A DNA stretch of 64,000 bases from Streptomyces bauhiniae (lineage in GTDB: Bacteria; Actinomycetota; Actinomycetes; Streptomycetales; Streptomycetaceae), in NCBI RefSeq assembly GCF_004784475.1, contig NZ_SRRT01000011.1, positions 62,001 to 126,000 of the forward strand, written 5' to 3'. This document shows, piece by piece, positions 50,593 through 59,821 of this stretch. Below the pieces are notes generated by a model, which was given only the letters and a program-made list of their open reading frames with translations, did not search any database and was not told the DNA's origin. Both the position numbers and the translations under genes were made by a program. The first letter of the stretch is position 1; every line of letters starts with the position of its first letter.

Positions 50593-52011
50593 ATGGCCTC
50601 TGAGAAGGTCACCGAAGCCCCTGAAGAGGGTTACGAGCGAGGGCTCGGCAGCCGGCAGGTCCAGATGATCGCCATCGGTGGCGCCGTCGGAGTCGGTCTG
50701 TTCCTGGGAGCCGGGGCGAACATCGCCAAGGCCGGTCCCAGCCTCATCCTCATGTACGCCCTCGCGGGCGTGATCATCTTCTTCATCATGCGAGCCCTGG
50801 GCGAGCTGCTGCTCTACCGCCCGGTGTCGGGCTCGTTCGCCGAGTACTCGCGCGAATTCCTCGGCGACTTCTTCGGTTACTTCACCGGCTGGACGTACTG
50901 GCTGATGTGGGTCGTGACCGGCATGGCCGAGCTGACGGCCGCCGCGATCTACGTCAACTACTGGTTCCCGGCCGTCCCGAGGTGGGTCACGGCGCTGGTC
51001 TTCCTGGTGGTCCTGTTCGGCGTCAACCTGATCTCCGTGAAGCTCTTCGGCGAGCTGGAGTTCTGGTTCTCGATGGTCAAGGTCACCGCCCTGATCGGCA
51101 TGATCGTCATCGGCCTCGGCGTGCTGACCTTCGGCTTCAGCGCCGCCGGCGACACCGCCTCGGTGGCGAACCTGTACCAGTTCGACGGCTTCTTCCCCAA
51201 GGGCATCGGCTCCTCGCTGATGACCCTGCAGGGCGTCATGTTCGCCTACCTCGCGGTCGAGCTGGTCGGCGTCACCGCCGGCGAGTCCGAGGACCCGGAG
51301 AAGACGCTGCCCAAGGCGATCAACACCCTGCCCTGGCGCATCGCCCTCTTCTACGTCGGCGCCCTCACCGTCATCCTCTGCGTGGTCAAGTGGACCGAGT
51401 TCGCGCCGGGCGTCAGCCCGTTCGTGAAGGCGTTCGCGGTGATCGGCATCCCGGCCGGCGCGGGCATCGTGAACTTCGTCGTCCTCACCGCCGCCCTGTC
51501 CTCCTGCAACTCCGGCATGTACTCCACGGGCCGCATGCTGCGCACCCTGGCGGACAACGGCGAGGCCCCGCGGGTCTTCGCCAAGCTGTCCTCCACCAAG
51601 ACCCCGGCGCTCGGCATCACCGTCTCGGTGCTGTTCATGGGCATCGGCGTGGTGCTGAACTACGTCGTCCCGGAGAAGGCGTTCGGCTACGTCACCTCCG
51701 TCGCCACCGCCGCGGGCATCTGGACCTGGCTGATGATCCTGATCAGCCACGTGCTCTACCGCCGCGCGGTCGCCGCGGGCAAGCTGCCCGCCTCGTCCTT
51801 CCCGGCACCGGGCGGCTCGGTCTGCTCGTACATCGCCATCGCCTTCCTGCTCTTCGTCACCGGCCTGATCGCGTACGATGCCGACTCCCGCGTCTGCCTG
51901 TACGTGATGGCCGTCTGGGCCGTCGCGCTCGGGATCGGCTGGCAGATCATGAAGTCCCGCACGCCGCAGAGCGGTGAGCGTGACGAGCCGGCGCTGGAGA
52001 AGGTGGGCTAG
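50593..52011 (+). CDS. Amino-acid permease (APC superfamily)
   Basis: 472 aa from ATG 50593, with GGAGAAAGG upstream. About 12 membrane spans. The opening LGSRQVQMIAIGGAVGVGLFLGAGANIAKAGPS is the first-helix AAT/APC signature, and RYWLMWVVTGMAELTAAA-type residues mark helix 3. It belongs to the group of GABA/aromatic/other amino-acid:proton symporters. The exact substrate is not clear. Two hairpins follow. Confidence 0.88.
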   Translation: MASEKVTEAPEEGYERGLGSRQVQMIAIGGAVGVGLFLGAGANIAKAGPSLILMYALAGVIIFFIMRALGELLLYRPVSGSFAEYSREFLGDFFGYFTGWTYWLMWVVTGMAELTAAAIYVNYWFPAVPRWVTALVFLVVLFGVNLISVKLFGELEFWFSMVKVTALIGMIVIGLGVLTFGFSAAGDTASVANLYQFDGFFPKGIGSSLMTLQGVMFAYLAVELVGVTAGESEDPEKTLPKAINTLPWRIALFYVGALTVILCVVKWTEFAPGVSPFVKAFAVIGIPAGAGIVNFVVLTAALSSCNSGMYSTGRMLRTLADNGEAPRVFAKLSSTKTPALGITVSVLFMGIGVVLNYVVPEKAFGYVTSVATAAGIWTWLMILISHVLYRRAVAAGKLPASSFPAPGGSVCSYIAIAFLLFVTGLIAYDADSRVCLYVMAVWAVALGIGWQIMKSRTPQSGERDEPALEKVG

Positions 52012-52041
52012 ACCCGCCACAAAGGGCCATCGAGGACGCCT

Positions 52042-52076
52042 GGCCGCCGGGAGTACTCGTGGCACCCCCGGCGGCC
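52042..52076 (+). terminator. Hairpin after the permease gene
   Basis: GGCCGCCGGG (52042-52051) pairs perfectly with CCCGGCGGCC (52067-52076). An outer GGACGCC/GGCGTCC (about 52034 and 52086) may extend it. Confidence 0.75.
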
Positions 52077-52098
52077 GCCGCTCAAGGCGTCCGCCATG

Positions 52099-52137
52099 CG
52101 GGCCGTCCCGTACCGCACTGCGGTACGGGACGGCCCG
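52099..52137 (+). terminator. Very stable 18-bp hairpin before the JAMM gene
   Basis: The stem 52099-52116 with 52120-52137 pairs without mismatch around an ACT triloop (core CCGTCCCGTACCG). A C/T-rich tail (TCCCCCTAT) follows. It ends 6 bp before the -10 box of the next gene. Confidence 0.85.
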
Positions 52138-52143
52138 TCCCCC

Positions 52144-52149
52144 TATCCT
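52144..52149 (+). promoter_or_regulatory. -10 box of a leaderless promoter (mec gene)
   Basis: TATCCT ends 7 nt before ATG 52157. No Shine-Dalgarno sequence. It immediately follows an 18-bp hairpin. Confidence 0.5.
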
Positions 52150-52156
52150 GGCCCGC

Positions 52157-52579
52157 ATGCTGACCATCACCCAGGACCTGTACGACCGGATCGTCGCCCA
52201 CGCCCGCGAGGACCACCCCGACGAGGCGTGCGGTGTGGTGGCCGGGCCGGAGGGCACCGGGCGCCCCGAGCGGTTCATCCCGATGCTGAACGCCGCCCGC
52301 TCGCCCACGTTCTACGAGTTCGACTCCCAGGACCTGCTGAAGCTCTACCGGGAGCTGGACGACCGCGACGAGGAGCCGGTGGTCATCTACCACTCCCACA
52401 CCGCCACCGAGGCGTACCCCTCGCGCACCGACATCGGCTACGCCAACGAGCCCGGCGCGCACTACGTCCTGGTCTCCACGGCGGACGCCGACGGCCTCGG
52501 CGACTTCCAGTTCCGTTCGTTCCGCATCCTGGACGGAGAGGTCACCGAGGAAGAGGTCAAGGTCGTCGAGGCGTACTGA
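52157..52579 (+). CDS. mec: JAMM/MPN metalloprotease, Mec-like
   Basis: 140 aa. The JAMM zinc site is complete: Glu23 (DEACGVV), His79 and His81 (HSHTATEAYPS), and Asp92 (SRTD). In Mycobacterium tuberculosis the mec-cysO-cysM operon makes cysteine from protein thiocarboxylate; Mec releases cysteine from CysO. The order mec, cysO, cysM is kept here, with cysO starting 175 bp later. Confidence 0.9.
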   Translation: MLTITQDLYDRIVAHAREDHPDEACGVVAGPEGTGRPERFIPMLNAARSPTFYEFDSQDLLKLYRELDDRDEEPVVIYHSHTATEAYPSRTDIGYANEPGAHYVLVSTADADGLGDFQFRSFRILDGEVTEEEVKVVEAY

Positions 52580-52649
52580 TCCCCCTCCTGATCCCACTCC
52601 CCGGTCGGAAACCGTCCGCCATCCGGGACGGGATTCCGGTCGGTGGACC

Positions 52650-52676
52650 GGGAATCGATACGATGAGCCCATGGTT
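52650..52676 (+). promoter_or_regulatory. SigR-type promoter of cysO-cysM
   Basis: GGGAAT (52650-52655) is followed by exactly 18 nt and GTT (52674-52676). Spacing and both boxes match SigR consensus. A housekeeping-like TACGAT (52659-52664) lies inside the spacer. I recall cysM in the SigR regulon of S. coelicolor. Confidence 0.7.
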
Positions 52677-52703
52677 CTGACTGTGGTGCGCGCCTTCTGC
52701 TGA
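52671..52703 (+). CDS. Candidate 10-residue leader peptide ending in cysteine
   Basis: The frame ATG to TGA encodes MVLTVVRAFC and ends 50 bp before cysO. TACGAT ends 6 nt upstream of its ATG, so it could be a leaderless leader-peptide gene. Actinobacterial cysteine genes are sometimes preceded by short Cys-ended ORFs that work as attenuators. Against it, the start lies within the spacer of a SigR-type promoter, so only transcripts from the TACGAT promoter would contain it. The two promoters may be alternatives. Confidence 0.4.
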   Translation: MVLTVVRAFC

Positions 52704-52753
52704 CGTACCGAGCCGCAGCCCCGACGAACACCTTCGAACAGGAGCCCGCAACC

Positions 52754-53032
52754 ATGGCCATCGAGGTCCGCATCCCGACCATCCTCCGCCAGTACACCGA
52801 CGGCCAGAAGGCGGTCGAAGGCACCGGGGAGACCCTCGCCGACCTGTTCGCCGACCTCGAGACCCGGCACGCGGGCATCCAGGGCCGCGTGGTGGACGGC
52901 GGCCAGTTGCGCCGCTTCGTCAACGTGTACCTGAACGACGAGGACGTCCGCTTCGTCGACGGCATCGACACCAAGCTGTCGGACGGCGACACCGTGACCA
53001 TCCTGCCGGCCGTGGCCGGCGGCATGGCCTGA
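52754..53032 (+). CDS. cysO: CysO/MoaD-like sulfur-carrier protein
   Basis: 92 aa. The beta-grasp fold is recognisable: IEVRIPTILRQYTDGQKAVEG, and the C-terminal DGDTVTILPAVAGG. The thiocarboxylate-forming Gly-Gly is residues 89-90, but two extra residues, Met-Ala, follow. The tail must be trimmed before activation. A JAMM protease (mec) is encoded next door and could do this. It donates sulfur to O-phosphoserine in cysteine synthesis by CysM. cysM follows 17 bp downstream. Confidence 0.93.
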   Translation: MAIEVRIPTILRQYTDGQKAVEGTGETLADLFADLETRHAGIQGRVVDGGQLRRFVNVYLNDEDVRFVDGIDTKLSDGDTVTILPAVAGGMA

Positions 53033-53049
53033 TCGGCCGCCGCGCTCCG

Positions 53050-54000
53050 ATGCGTTACGACTCCCCGCTGGCCGCGGTGGGCAACACCCCTCTGGTGCGC
53101 CTGCCGCGGCTCTCGCCGTCCCCCGACGTCCGGATCTGGGCCAAGCTGGAGGACCGCAATCCGACCGGCTCGGTCAAGGACCGGCCCGCCCTGCACATGA
53201 TCGAGCAGGCGGAGAAGGACGGCCGGCTCACCCCCGGCTGCACCATTCTGGAGCCCACCTCGGGCAACACCGGTATCTCGCTCGCCATGGCCGCCAAGCT
53301 CAAGGGCTACCGCATGGTGTGCGTGATGCCGGAGAACACCTCCCGCGAGCGCCGTGACCTGCTCGGCATGTGGGGCGCGGAGATCATCCCGTCCCCGGCG
53401 GCGGGCGGCTCCAACACCGCCGTCCGGGTCGCCAAGGAGCTGGCCGCCGAGCACCCGGACTGGGTGATGCTCTACCAGTACGGGAACCCCGACAACGCGG
53501 GCGCCCACTACTCCGGCACCGGCCCTGAGATCCTGGCCGACCTGCCCTCCGTCACCCACTTCGTGGCGGGTCTCGGCACCACCGGCACCCTGATGGGCGT
53601 CGGCCGCTACCTGCGTGAGCAGAAGCCGGACGTGAAGATCGTCGCCGCCGAGCCGCGCTACGACGACCTGGTGTACGGCCTGCGCAACCTCGACGAGGGC
53701 TTCGTGCCCGAGCTGTACGACGCCTCGGTGCTCACCACCCGGTTCTCCGTCGGCTCGGCGGACGCGGTGGCCCGTACCCGCGAACTCCTCCAGCAGGAGG
53801 GCATCTTCGCGGGCGTCTCCACCGGCGCGGTGCTGCACGCGGCGCTCGGGGTGGGGCGCAAGGCGGTCAAGGCGGGGGAGAGCGCCGACATCGTCTTCGT
53901 GGTCGCCGACGGCGGCTGGAAGTACCTCTCCACCGGGGTCTACACGGCGGCCACCACCGAAGAGGCCGTCGAGACCCTGCAGGGTCAGCTCTGGGCCTAG
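53050..54000 (+). CDS. cysM: Cysteine synthase (CysM type)
   Basis: 316 aa. The PLP Lys is Lys43 (GSVKDRPA) and the phosphate-binding TSGNTGISLAMAA is near residue 75. The later GLGTTGTLMGVGRYL is the second glycine loop. In the protein-thiocarboxylate pathway it joins O-phosphoserine with CysO sulfur. It is transcribed with cysO. A stable hairpin starts at the base after its stop. Confidence 0.92.
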   Translation: MRYDSPLAAVGNTPLVRLPRLSPSPDVRIWAKLEDRNPTGSVKDRPALHMIEQAEKDGRLTPGCTILEPTSGNTGISLAMAAKLKGYRMVCVMPENTSRERRDLLGMWGAEIIPSPAAGGSNTAVRVAKELAAEHPDWVMLYQYGNPDNAGAHYSGTGPEILADLPSVTHFVAGLGTTGTLMGVGRYLREQKPDVKIVAAEPRYDDLVYGLRNLDEGFVPELYDASVLTTRFSVGSADAVARTRELLQQEGIFAGVSTGAVLHAALGVGRKAVKAGESADIVFVVADGGWKYLSTGVYTAATTEEAVETLQGQLWA

Positions 54001-54035
54001 GGCTCCCCTAGGGGAAGCGCTCCCCTAGGGGAGCC
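54001..54035 (+). terminator. Nested palindromic terminator after cysM
   Basis: GGCTCCCCTAGGGGA (54001-54015) and TCCCCTAGGGGAGCC (54021-54035) form a perfect 15-bp stem. Each arm is itself a palindrome (CCCCTAGGGG). It begins at the base after the stop codon. Confidence 0.82.
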
Positions 54036-54112
54036 GTTCGGGGCGGTCGTGCGTCACACCGGTACCAGTGGTGCCGGTGTCCCGGCCGGCCCCGGACGGA
54101 GAGGCGGACCCC

Positions 54113-54505
54113 ATGCGCCGTACGACACCCCTCGCCCTCGCCGCGCTCGCGGCGGCCCTGCTGCTCGCGGGCTGCGGGACGCAAGGGAACGACGCGGGCC
54201 GGAGCGTGTCACCGAAGCCGTCCCGCGCAACGTGCGTGAGCGCGCTGAGGCTGACCGCCGCCGACTCCGGCCGTGACCTCTGCCTGGCCAAGGGCGGTGA
54301 GCTGCGGCTCGCCCTGGACGGCGACCAGGCCCACCCCTGGAAGCCGGTGGAGGCGAAGGGTGGCGCGCTGACCGCGATCAACTCCGGCTTCGTCCTCCAG
54401 CCGGGCGACGCGAACGCCGCGTACCGCGCGGACAAGCCCGGCACCGTCGAACTGACCTCGGCGCGCGACGCGGAGCACTGGCAGGTGACGGTCCAGGTCC
54501 GCTAG
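54113..54505 (+). CDS. Putative secreted lipoprotein
   Basis: 130 aa from ATG 54113. The signal peptide (RRTTPLALAALAAALLLAGC) ends in a clear lipobox LLAGC, so Cys20 is the lipidated residue and the rest lies outside the membrane. The mature part contains CVSALRLTAADSGRDLCLAKGGELRL and an all-beta look (Ig-like). Function unknown. Its stop shares CTAG with the convergent gene. Confidence 0.7.
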   Translation: MRRTTPLALAALAAALLLAGCGTQGNDAGRSVSPKPSRATCVSALRLTAADSGRDLCLAKGGELRLALDGDQAHPWKPVEAKGGALTAINSGFVLQPGDANAAYRADKPGTVELTSARDAEHWQVTVQVR

Positions 54506-54909
54506 CCGGCGAGGTGCCGCACCCGGTCCCACAGGGCCGGGTCGACCTCGCCCACCCGGTGCCGGAGATCCCCTACGGGTACCTCGTGCAGCTCTCCGGG
54601 GTCGAGAAAGCGGGGCCCCTCGCCGAGGACACCGCCCGGCAGCGGAATCAGGTCCGGCCGCTCCTCCTCCGGGCGGCCGGTGATCCGGGCCACCGTGGCA
54701 TGCCCGTCCCGTACCGCCAGCACCAGGCACGGCAGCGGCTCGGCCCACCAGATGTCACCGGCGCGCGGACGGCCCGTCAACTCCCCTGCCGCAGGCGGCC
54801 GTCGGCGGGCGCGGCGCTGCCGGTGGCCCCGTCCCCAGCCGTCCACCAGCGTGGCGACCAGGGCCAGCAGGAGCACCGCCACCAGCGCGAGCCACCAGGT
54901 CGTGTCCAT
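54502..54909 (-). CDS. Membrane-tethered PemK/MazF-like protein
   Basis: 135 aa from ATG 54909. An N-terminal membrane span (about 4-23, TWWLALVAVLLLALVATLVD) leads to a basic linker. The C-terminal part begins with RPRAGDIWWAEPLPCLVLAVRDGHATVARITG, which fits a MazF/PemK beta-barrel start (RGxIWWA). The C-terminal RRVGEVDPALWDRVRHL is typical of a streptomycete subfamily. A toxin domain held at the membrane with no antitoxin gene next to it is unusual; it may be a non-toxic relative. Confidence 0.6.
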   Translation of the reverse strand: MDTTWWLALVAVLLLALVATLVDGWGRGHRQRRARRRPPAAGELTGRPRAGDIWWAEPLPCLVLAVRDGHATVARITGRPEEERPDLIPLPGGVLGEGPRFLDPGELHEVPVGDLRHRVGEVDPALWDRVRHLAG

Positions 54910-55125
54910 GCGGAGGACGTTACCGGCGCGCGCCGGTGCCCGCGCGCCCTCGGCTGATCCCCATGCGCCCCCGGTCCAGCCGAACCGGTGACAGCACAGG
55001 TGAGTTCGCCCACAACGGCCCCTGGCGAAGGAGCGACCCGCGCTGTGGCGCCTTACGCTCGACGGACCGCACAACCCTGCCCTGCTGCTTCCCGACCCGC
55101 TTCTGTCCACGGAGGTTTCCGCTCC

Positions 55126-55878
55126 ATGAAGCTCACCGTCGTCGGCTGCTCGGGGTCGTTCCCGTCCGCGGAATCGGCCTGTTCGAGCTACCTCGTCGAG
55201 GCCGACGGCTTCCGGCTGCTTCTCGACATGGGCAACGGCGCCCTGGGCGAGCTGCAGCGCCACATCGGTCTGTACGACCTCGACGCGATCTTCCTCAGCC
55301 ATCTGCACGCCGATCACTGCATCGACATGTGCGCGTACTTCGTGGCGCGCTACTACCGGCACGAAGGCGGCCGCTGCGAGCCGATCCCGGTCTACGGCCC
55401 CGAGGGCACCGAGCACCGGCTGACCACGGCGTACGCCGACACGCCGTCCGCGTCCTCCATGAGCGAGGTCTTCGACTTCCACACGGTGAAGCCGTCCACC
55501 TTCGAGATCGGCCCCTTCACCGTGCACACCGAGCGGGTGCGGCACCCGGTCGAGGCGTACGCGATCCGGATCGAGCACGGCGGCAGGTCCCTGACGTACT
55601 CCGGGGACACCGGGGTCAGCGAGGCGCTGGACGAGCTGGCGCGGGACGCCGACCTGTTCCTGTGCGAGGCCGCCTTCACGCACGGCAAGGAGAACATCCC
55701 CGACCTGCACCTCAACGGGCGCGAGGCCGGGGAGACCGCCACCCGCGCGGGCGCCCGCATGCTGGTCCTCACCCACATCCCGCCGTGGACCGACCCCGAG
55801 GTCAACCTGGCCCACGCCCGCGAGACCTTCGCCGGCCCGGTGGAGCTGGCGGCGCCCGGCATGACGTACGAGCTGTAG
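55126..55878 (+). CDS. Metallo-beta-lactamase-fold phosphodiesterase, Rv1339-like
   Basis: 250 aa from ATG 55126 with GGAGG eight bases upstream. The metal motif HLHADH is near residue 61, and YSGDTGVSEALDELARDADLFLCEA, LTHIPPWTDPE complete the RNase Z-like family. It strongly resembles mycobacterial Rv1339 as I remember it, which has been described as an atypical cAMP phosphodiesterase. In M. tuberculosis Rv1339 also lies between cysM and the RNase PH gene, as here. The alternative is an RNase Z-type activity. Confidence 0.85.
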   Translation: MKLTVVGCSGSFPSAESACSSYLVEADGFRLLLDMGNGALGELQRHIGLYDLDAIFLSHLHADHCIDMCAYFVARYYRHEGGRCEPIPVYGPEGTEHRLTTAYADTPSASSMSEVFDFHTVKPSTFEIGPFTVHTERVRHPVEAYAIRIEHGGRSLTYSGDTGVSEALDELARDADLFLCEAAFTHGKENIPDLHLNGREAGETATRAGARMLVLTHIPPWTDPEVNLAHARETFAGPVELAAPGMTYEL

Positions 55879-55891
55879 CCCCGGAGCACGA

Positions 55892-55929
55892 CGAAGGCCC
55901 CGGAACCTGGAGAGGTTCCGGGGCCTTCG
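55892..55929. terminator. Strong hairpin between the convergent MBL and nagE2 genes
   Basis: CGAAGGCCCCGGAACC pairs with GGTTCCGGGGCCTTCG over 16 bp with a 6-nt loop. It serves both converging genes. Confidence 0.88.
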
Positions 55930-55946
55930 CGCGTACGGCGGCCGGG

Positions 55947-57212
<1,266 letters not shown>

Positions 57213-57273
57213 AACTTCCTCCAGATGGGCAGGGCGCCGCCCTGGGACCATGGAAGGGGACGGCAGCGTCTGT

Positions 57274-57299
57274 GGTCTACACCACTTGTGGTGTAGACC
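57274..57299 (-). promoter_or_regulatory. dre operators (DasR sites), back-to-back
   Basis: GGTCTACACCAC and GTGGTGTAGACC are perfect mirror arms separated by TT. Each half resembles one dre site (consensus around TGGTCTAGACCA). It lies upstream of nagE2, whose repression DasR should mediate until glucosamine-6-phosphate binds. Confidence 0.85.
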
Positions 57300-57411
57300 T
57301 GTTGTAGCACGATGGCACGGATATAAGGAACCCGTGAAATAGCGATCGCGGGGCTACACGGAGTGCCGGAGGTGTGGGGGCCGGGGGGCGGTTTGGTGGG
57401 GTTCCCCTTGG

Positions 57412-57423
57412 TGGTGTAGACCA
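57412..57423 (+). promoter_or_regulatory. dre operator near nagF
   Basis: TGGTGTAGACCA matches the DasR site closely (one mismatch within the dyad). It lies 49 bp before nagF, consistent with its repression by DasR. Confidence 0.85.
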
Positions 57424-57472
57424 GTCTCCGGACGGTTCTCGTTCGGACCGGTTCGGACCAGGGAGATAGAAC

Positions 57473-57706
57473 ATGGCCACCAAGGCTGAGAAGATCGTCG
57501 CCGGGCTCGGCGGCATCGACAACATCGACGAGGTCGAGGGCTGCATCACCCGCCTGCGTACCGAGGTCCACGACCCGTCGCTCGTCGACGAGGCCGCCCT
57601 GAAGGCCGCCGGCGCGCACGGTGTCGTGAAGATGGGCACCGCCATCCAGGTCGTCATCGGCACCGACGCCGACCCGATCGCCGCGGACATCGAAGACATG
57701 ATGTGA
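57473..57706 (+). CDS. nagF: PTS EIIB component for GlcNAc
   Basis: 77 aa. The phosphorylated Cys24 sits in EGCITRLRTEV, the EIIB motif of the glucose/GlcNAc family. It receives phosphate from EIIA and passes it to GlcNAc during import by NagE2. AGGGAGA precedes the ATG. It is divergent from nagE2 with dre sites in between. A 15-bp hairpin ends the gene. Confidence 0.93.
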   Translation: MATKAEKIVAGLGGIDNIDEVEGCITRLRTEVHDPSLVDEAALKAAGAHGVVKMGTAIQVVIGTDADPIAADIEDMM

Positions 57707-57737
57707 GCCGTCCGCTCACGCGGCGGCTCACCGGCAC

Positions 57738-57770
57738 GAGGGGCTTCTTCCCATGGGGGAGGAGCCCCTC
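57738..57770 (+). terminator. Hairpin after nagF
   Basis: GAGGGGCTTCTTCCC pairs with GGGGAGGAGCCCCTC over 15 bp (one G-U). It ends 13 bp before the -10 box of rph. Confidence 0.82.
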
Positions 57771-57783
57771 GCGTCACTCCCGA

Positions 57784-57789
57784 TAGGCT
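57784..57789 (+). promoter_or_regulatory. -10 box of a leaderless promoter (rph)
   Basis: TAGGCT ends 7 nt before ATG 57797; no Shine-Dalgarno sequence. Confidence 0.5.
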
Positions 57790-57796
57790 CAGCCGC

Positions 57797-58534
<738 letters not shown>

Positions 58535-58558
58535 CACCGGCCGGGTAAAGGGAGCCCC

Positions 58559-58580
58559 AAAAAACCTGGGTATCCCCAGG
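58559..58580 (-). terminator. Minus-strand hairpin with a U-run
   Basis: CCTGGG-TATC-CCCAGG is a perfect 6-bp hairpin. Read on the minus strand it is followed by six T residues, so it would terminate leftward transcripts. No minus-strand gene lies directly upstream of it except through the DUF1707 locus. Confidence 0.5.
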
Positions 58581-58672
58581 CAACCCCGCCCCGGCGGACG
58601 GCGTCTTGGACGGTACGGGCGCGCGGCTCGATCCCGCGCGCCCGGCCAGCCGTACCTGGGGAGGGACACCGC

Positions 58673-59068
58673 ATGGCCGCCGGCCGCCGACGCCGTACCA
58701 CCGCCATCGCCGCGCTCGCGGCCGCCGCGCTCACCGTGGGCCTGACCACCGGCTGCGACGCCGTGAACAAGGCCCTGGACTGTGTGCAGACCGCCGACTC
58801 CATCGCGGACAGCGTCACCGACCTCCAGCAGGCCGTGGAGAACGCCGCCAACGACCCCGCGCAGGCCGACGCCTCGCTGGACTCCATAGAGCAGAACCTC
58901 GACCGCATCGGCGACCGCACGGACGACGCCGACGTCAACAAGGCGGTGGACGACCTGAATTCGGCCGTCTCCAACGTCCGGACCGCGATCAGGAACGGCG
59001 ACAACACCCCCGACGTCCGCCCGGTCACGGACGCGGCCGGCGAACTCACCAAGGTCTGCACACCCTAG
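58673..59068 (+). CDS. Putative secreted lipoprotein, helical
   Basis: 131 aa from ATG 58673 with GGGGAGGG upstream. A signal peptide with the candidate lipobox LTTGC (lipidated Cys near residue 28; Thr at -3 is not ideal) is followed by a helical protein rich in Asp and Asn (TADSIADSVTDLQQAVENAAND and DDLNSAVSNVRTAI). Function unknown. Confidence 0.7.
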   Translation: MAAGRRRRTTAIAALAAAALTVGLTTGCDAVNKALDCVQTADSIADSVTDLQQAVENAANDPAQADASLDSIEQNLDRIGDRTDDADVNKAVDDLNSAVSNVRTAIRNGDNTPDVRPVTDAAGELTKVCTP

Positions 59069-59071
59069 GGG

Positions 59072-59812
59072 TCAGCGCCCCTCGCGGCGGCCCCGGCGGA
59101 GTTCCTGGCGGGCCTCGCGGCGGTCCAGGCGGTCCTGGCGGCGCAGCTCCTTCAGCCGCTGCCGCTCGGCCCGGGTGAGCTTGCGCTCCACACCGACCCC
59201 GCCCCAGAACGCGAACCCGCTGATGATCACGCGCGGCGCCCCCGGATCGCCGGGCTCGTCCCGGTCCAGGTGCTCGAAGCCGCCCATGATGCCGATGCCG
59301 CGCACCACGACCTCGACCCCCGGCGGCACGATCACTTCCAGACCGCCCATGACGGCAACGCAGTTGATCTCGACCTCGCGGTCCGCGAAGAACGCCTCGC
59401 GCAGGTCGATCTCACCGCCGCCCATGAACGCGAAGCAGGAGAACTTCTTCGGCATCGTCCAGCGCCCCTTGCGCTGGAACCCGGACAGCACCGCCACCGC
59501 CCCGGTCGAGGTGCCCTCGCCGCCGACGATCCGGGACGCCCAACTCCCGTCGTCCACCGGCCGCTTGGTGAAGGACACCGGGGGAGCGGCGGCCGGGGCG
59601 GCCGGGAGGTCGCGGGTCAGCGGGGCCAGCTCGCCGTAGGTGCGGGCCTTGTACGCCGACTCCAGCCGCTCCTCGAACTCCGCCATGTCCAGGCGGCCTT
59701 CGGCCAGGCCGTCGCGGAGGATCTCGGCGACCCGCTCCCGGTCGGCGTCGGAGGCGCGGAGGTCCGGCACGGGACCGGGGGAACGGCGGTCCGGGGCAGC
59801 GTCGTCGGTCAT
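59072..59812 (-). CDS. DUF1707 protein with C-terminal LiaF-like domain
   Basis: 246 aa. Residues 17-70 (LRASDADRERVAEILRDGLAEGRLDMAEFEERLESAYKARTYGELAPLTRDLP) form the DUF1707 domain. The central part (about 110-205) has the beta-solenoid LiaF-like pattern (AVLSGFQRKGRWTMPKKF and EINCVAVMGGLEVIVPPGVEV). The C-terminus is Arg-rich (LKELRRQDRLDRREARQELRRG). No membrane span. Function unknown; such proteins often connect to envelope stress regulation. It is the last gene on this strand before the ABC operon. Confidence 0.82.
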   Translation of the reverse strand: MTDDAAPDRRSPGPVPDLRASDADRERVAEILRDGLAEGRLDMAEFEERLESAYKARTYGELAPLTRDLPAAPAAAPPVSFTKRPVDDGSWASRIVGGEGTSTGAVAVLSGFQRKGRWTMPKKFSCFAFMGGGEIDLREAFFADREVEINCVAVMGGLEVIVPPGVEVVVRGIGIMGGFEHLDRDEPGDPGAPRVIISGFAFWGGVGVERKLTRAERQRLKELRRQDRLDRREARQELRRGRREGR

Positions 59813-59821
59813 GACAGCAGA

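Noticed and set aside
50509..52308. 599-codon minus-strand frame over the permease
   Set aside because: Composition is acidic/His/Gln low complexity and lacks any motif; the permease on the plus strand has clear membrane helices.
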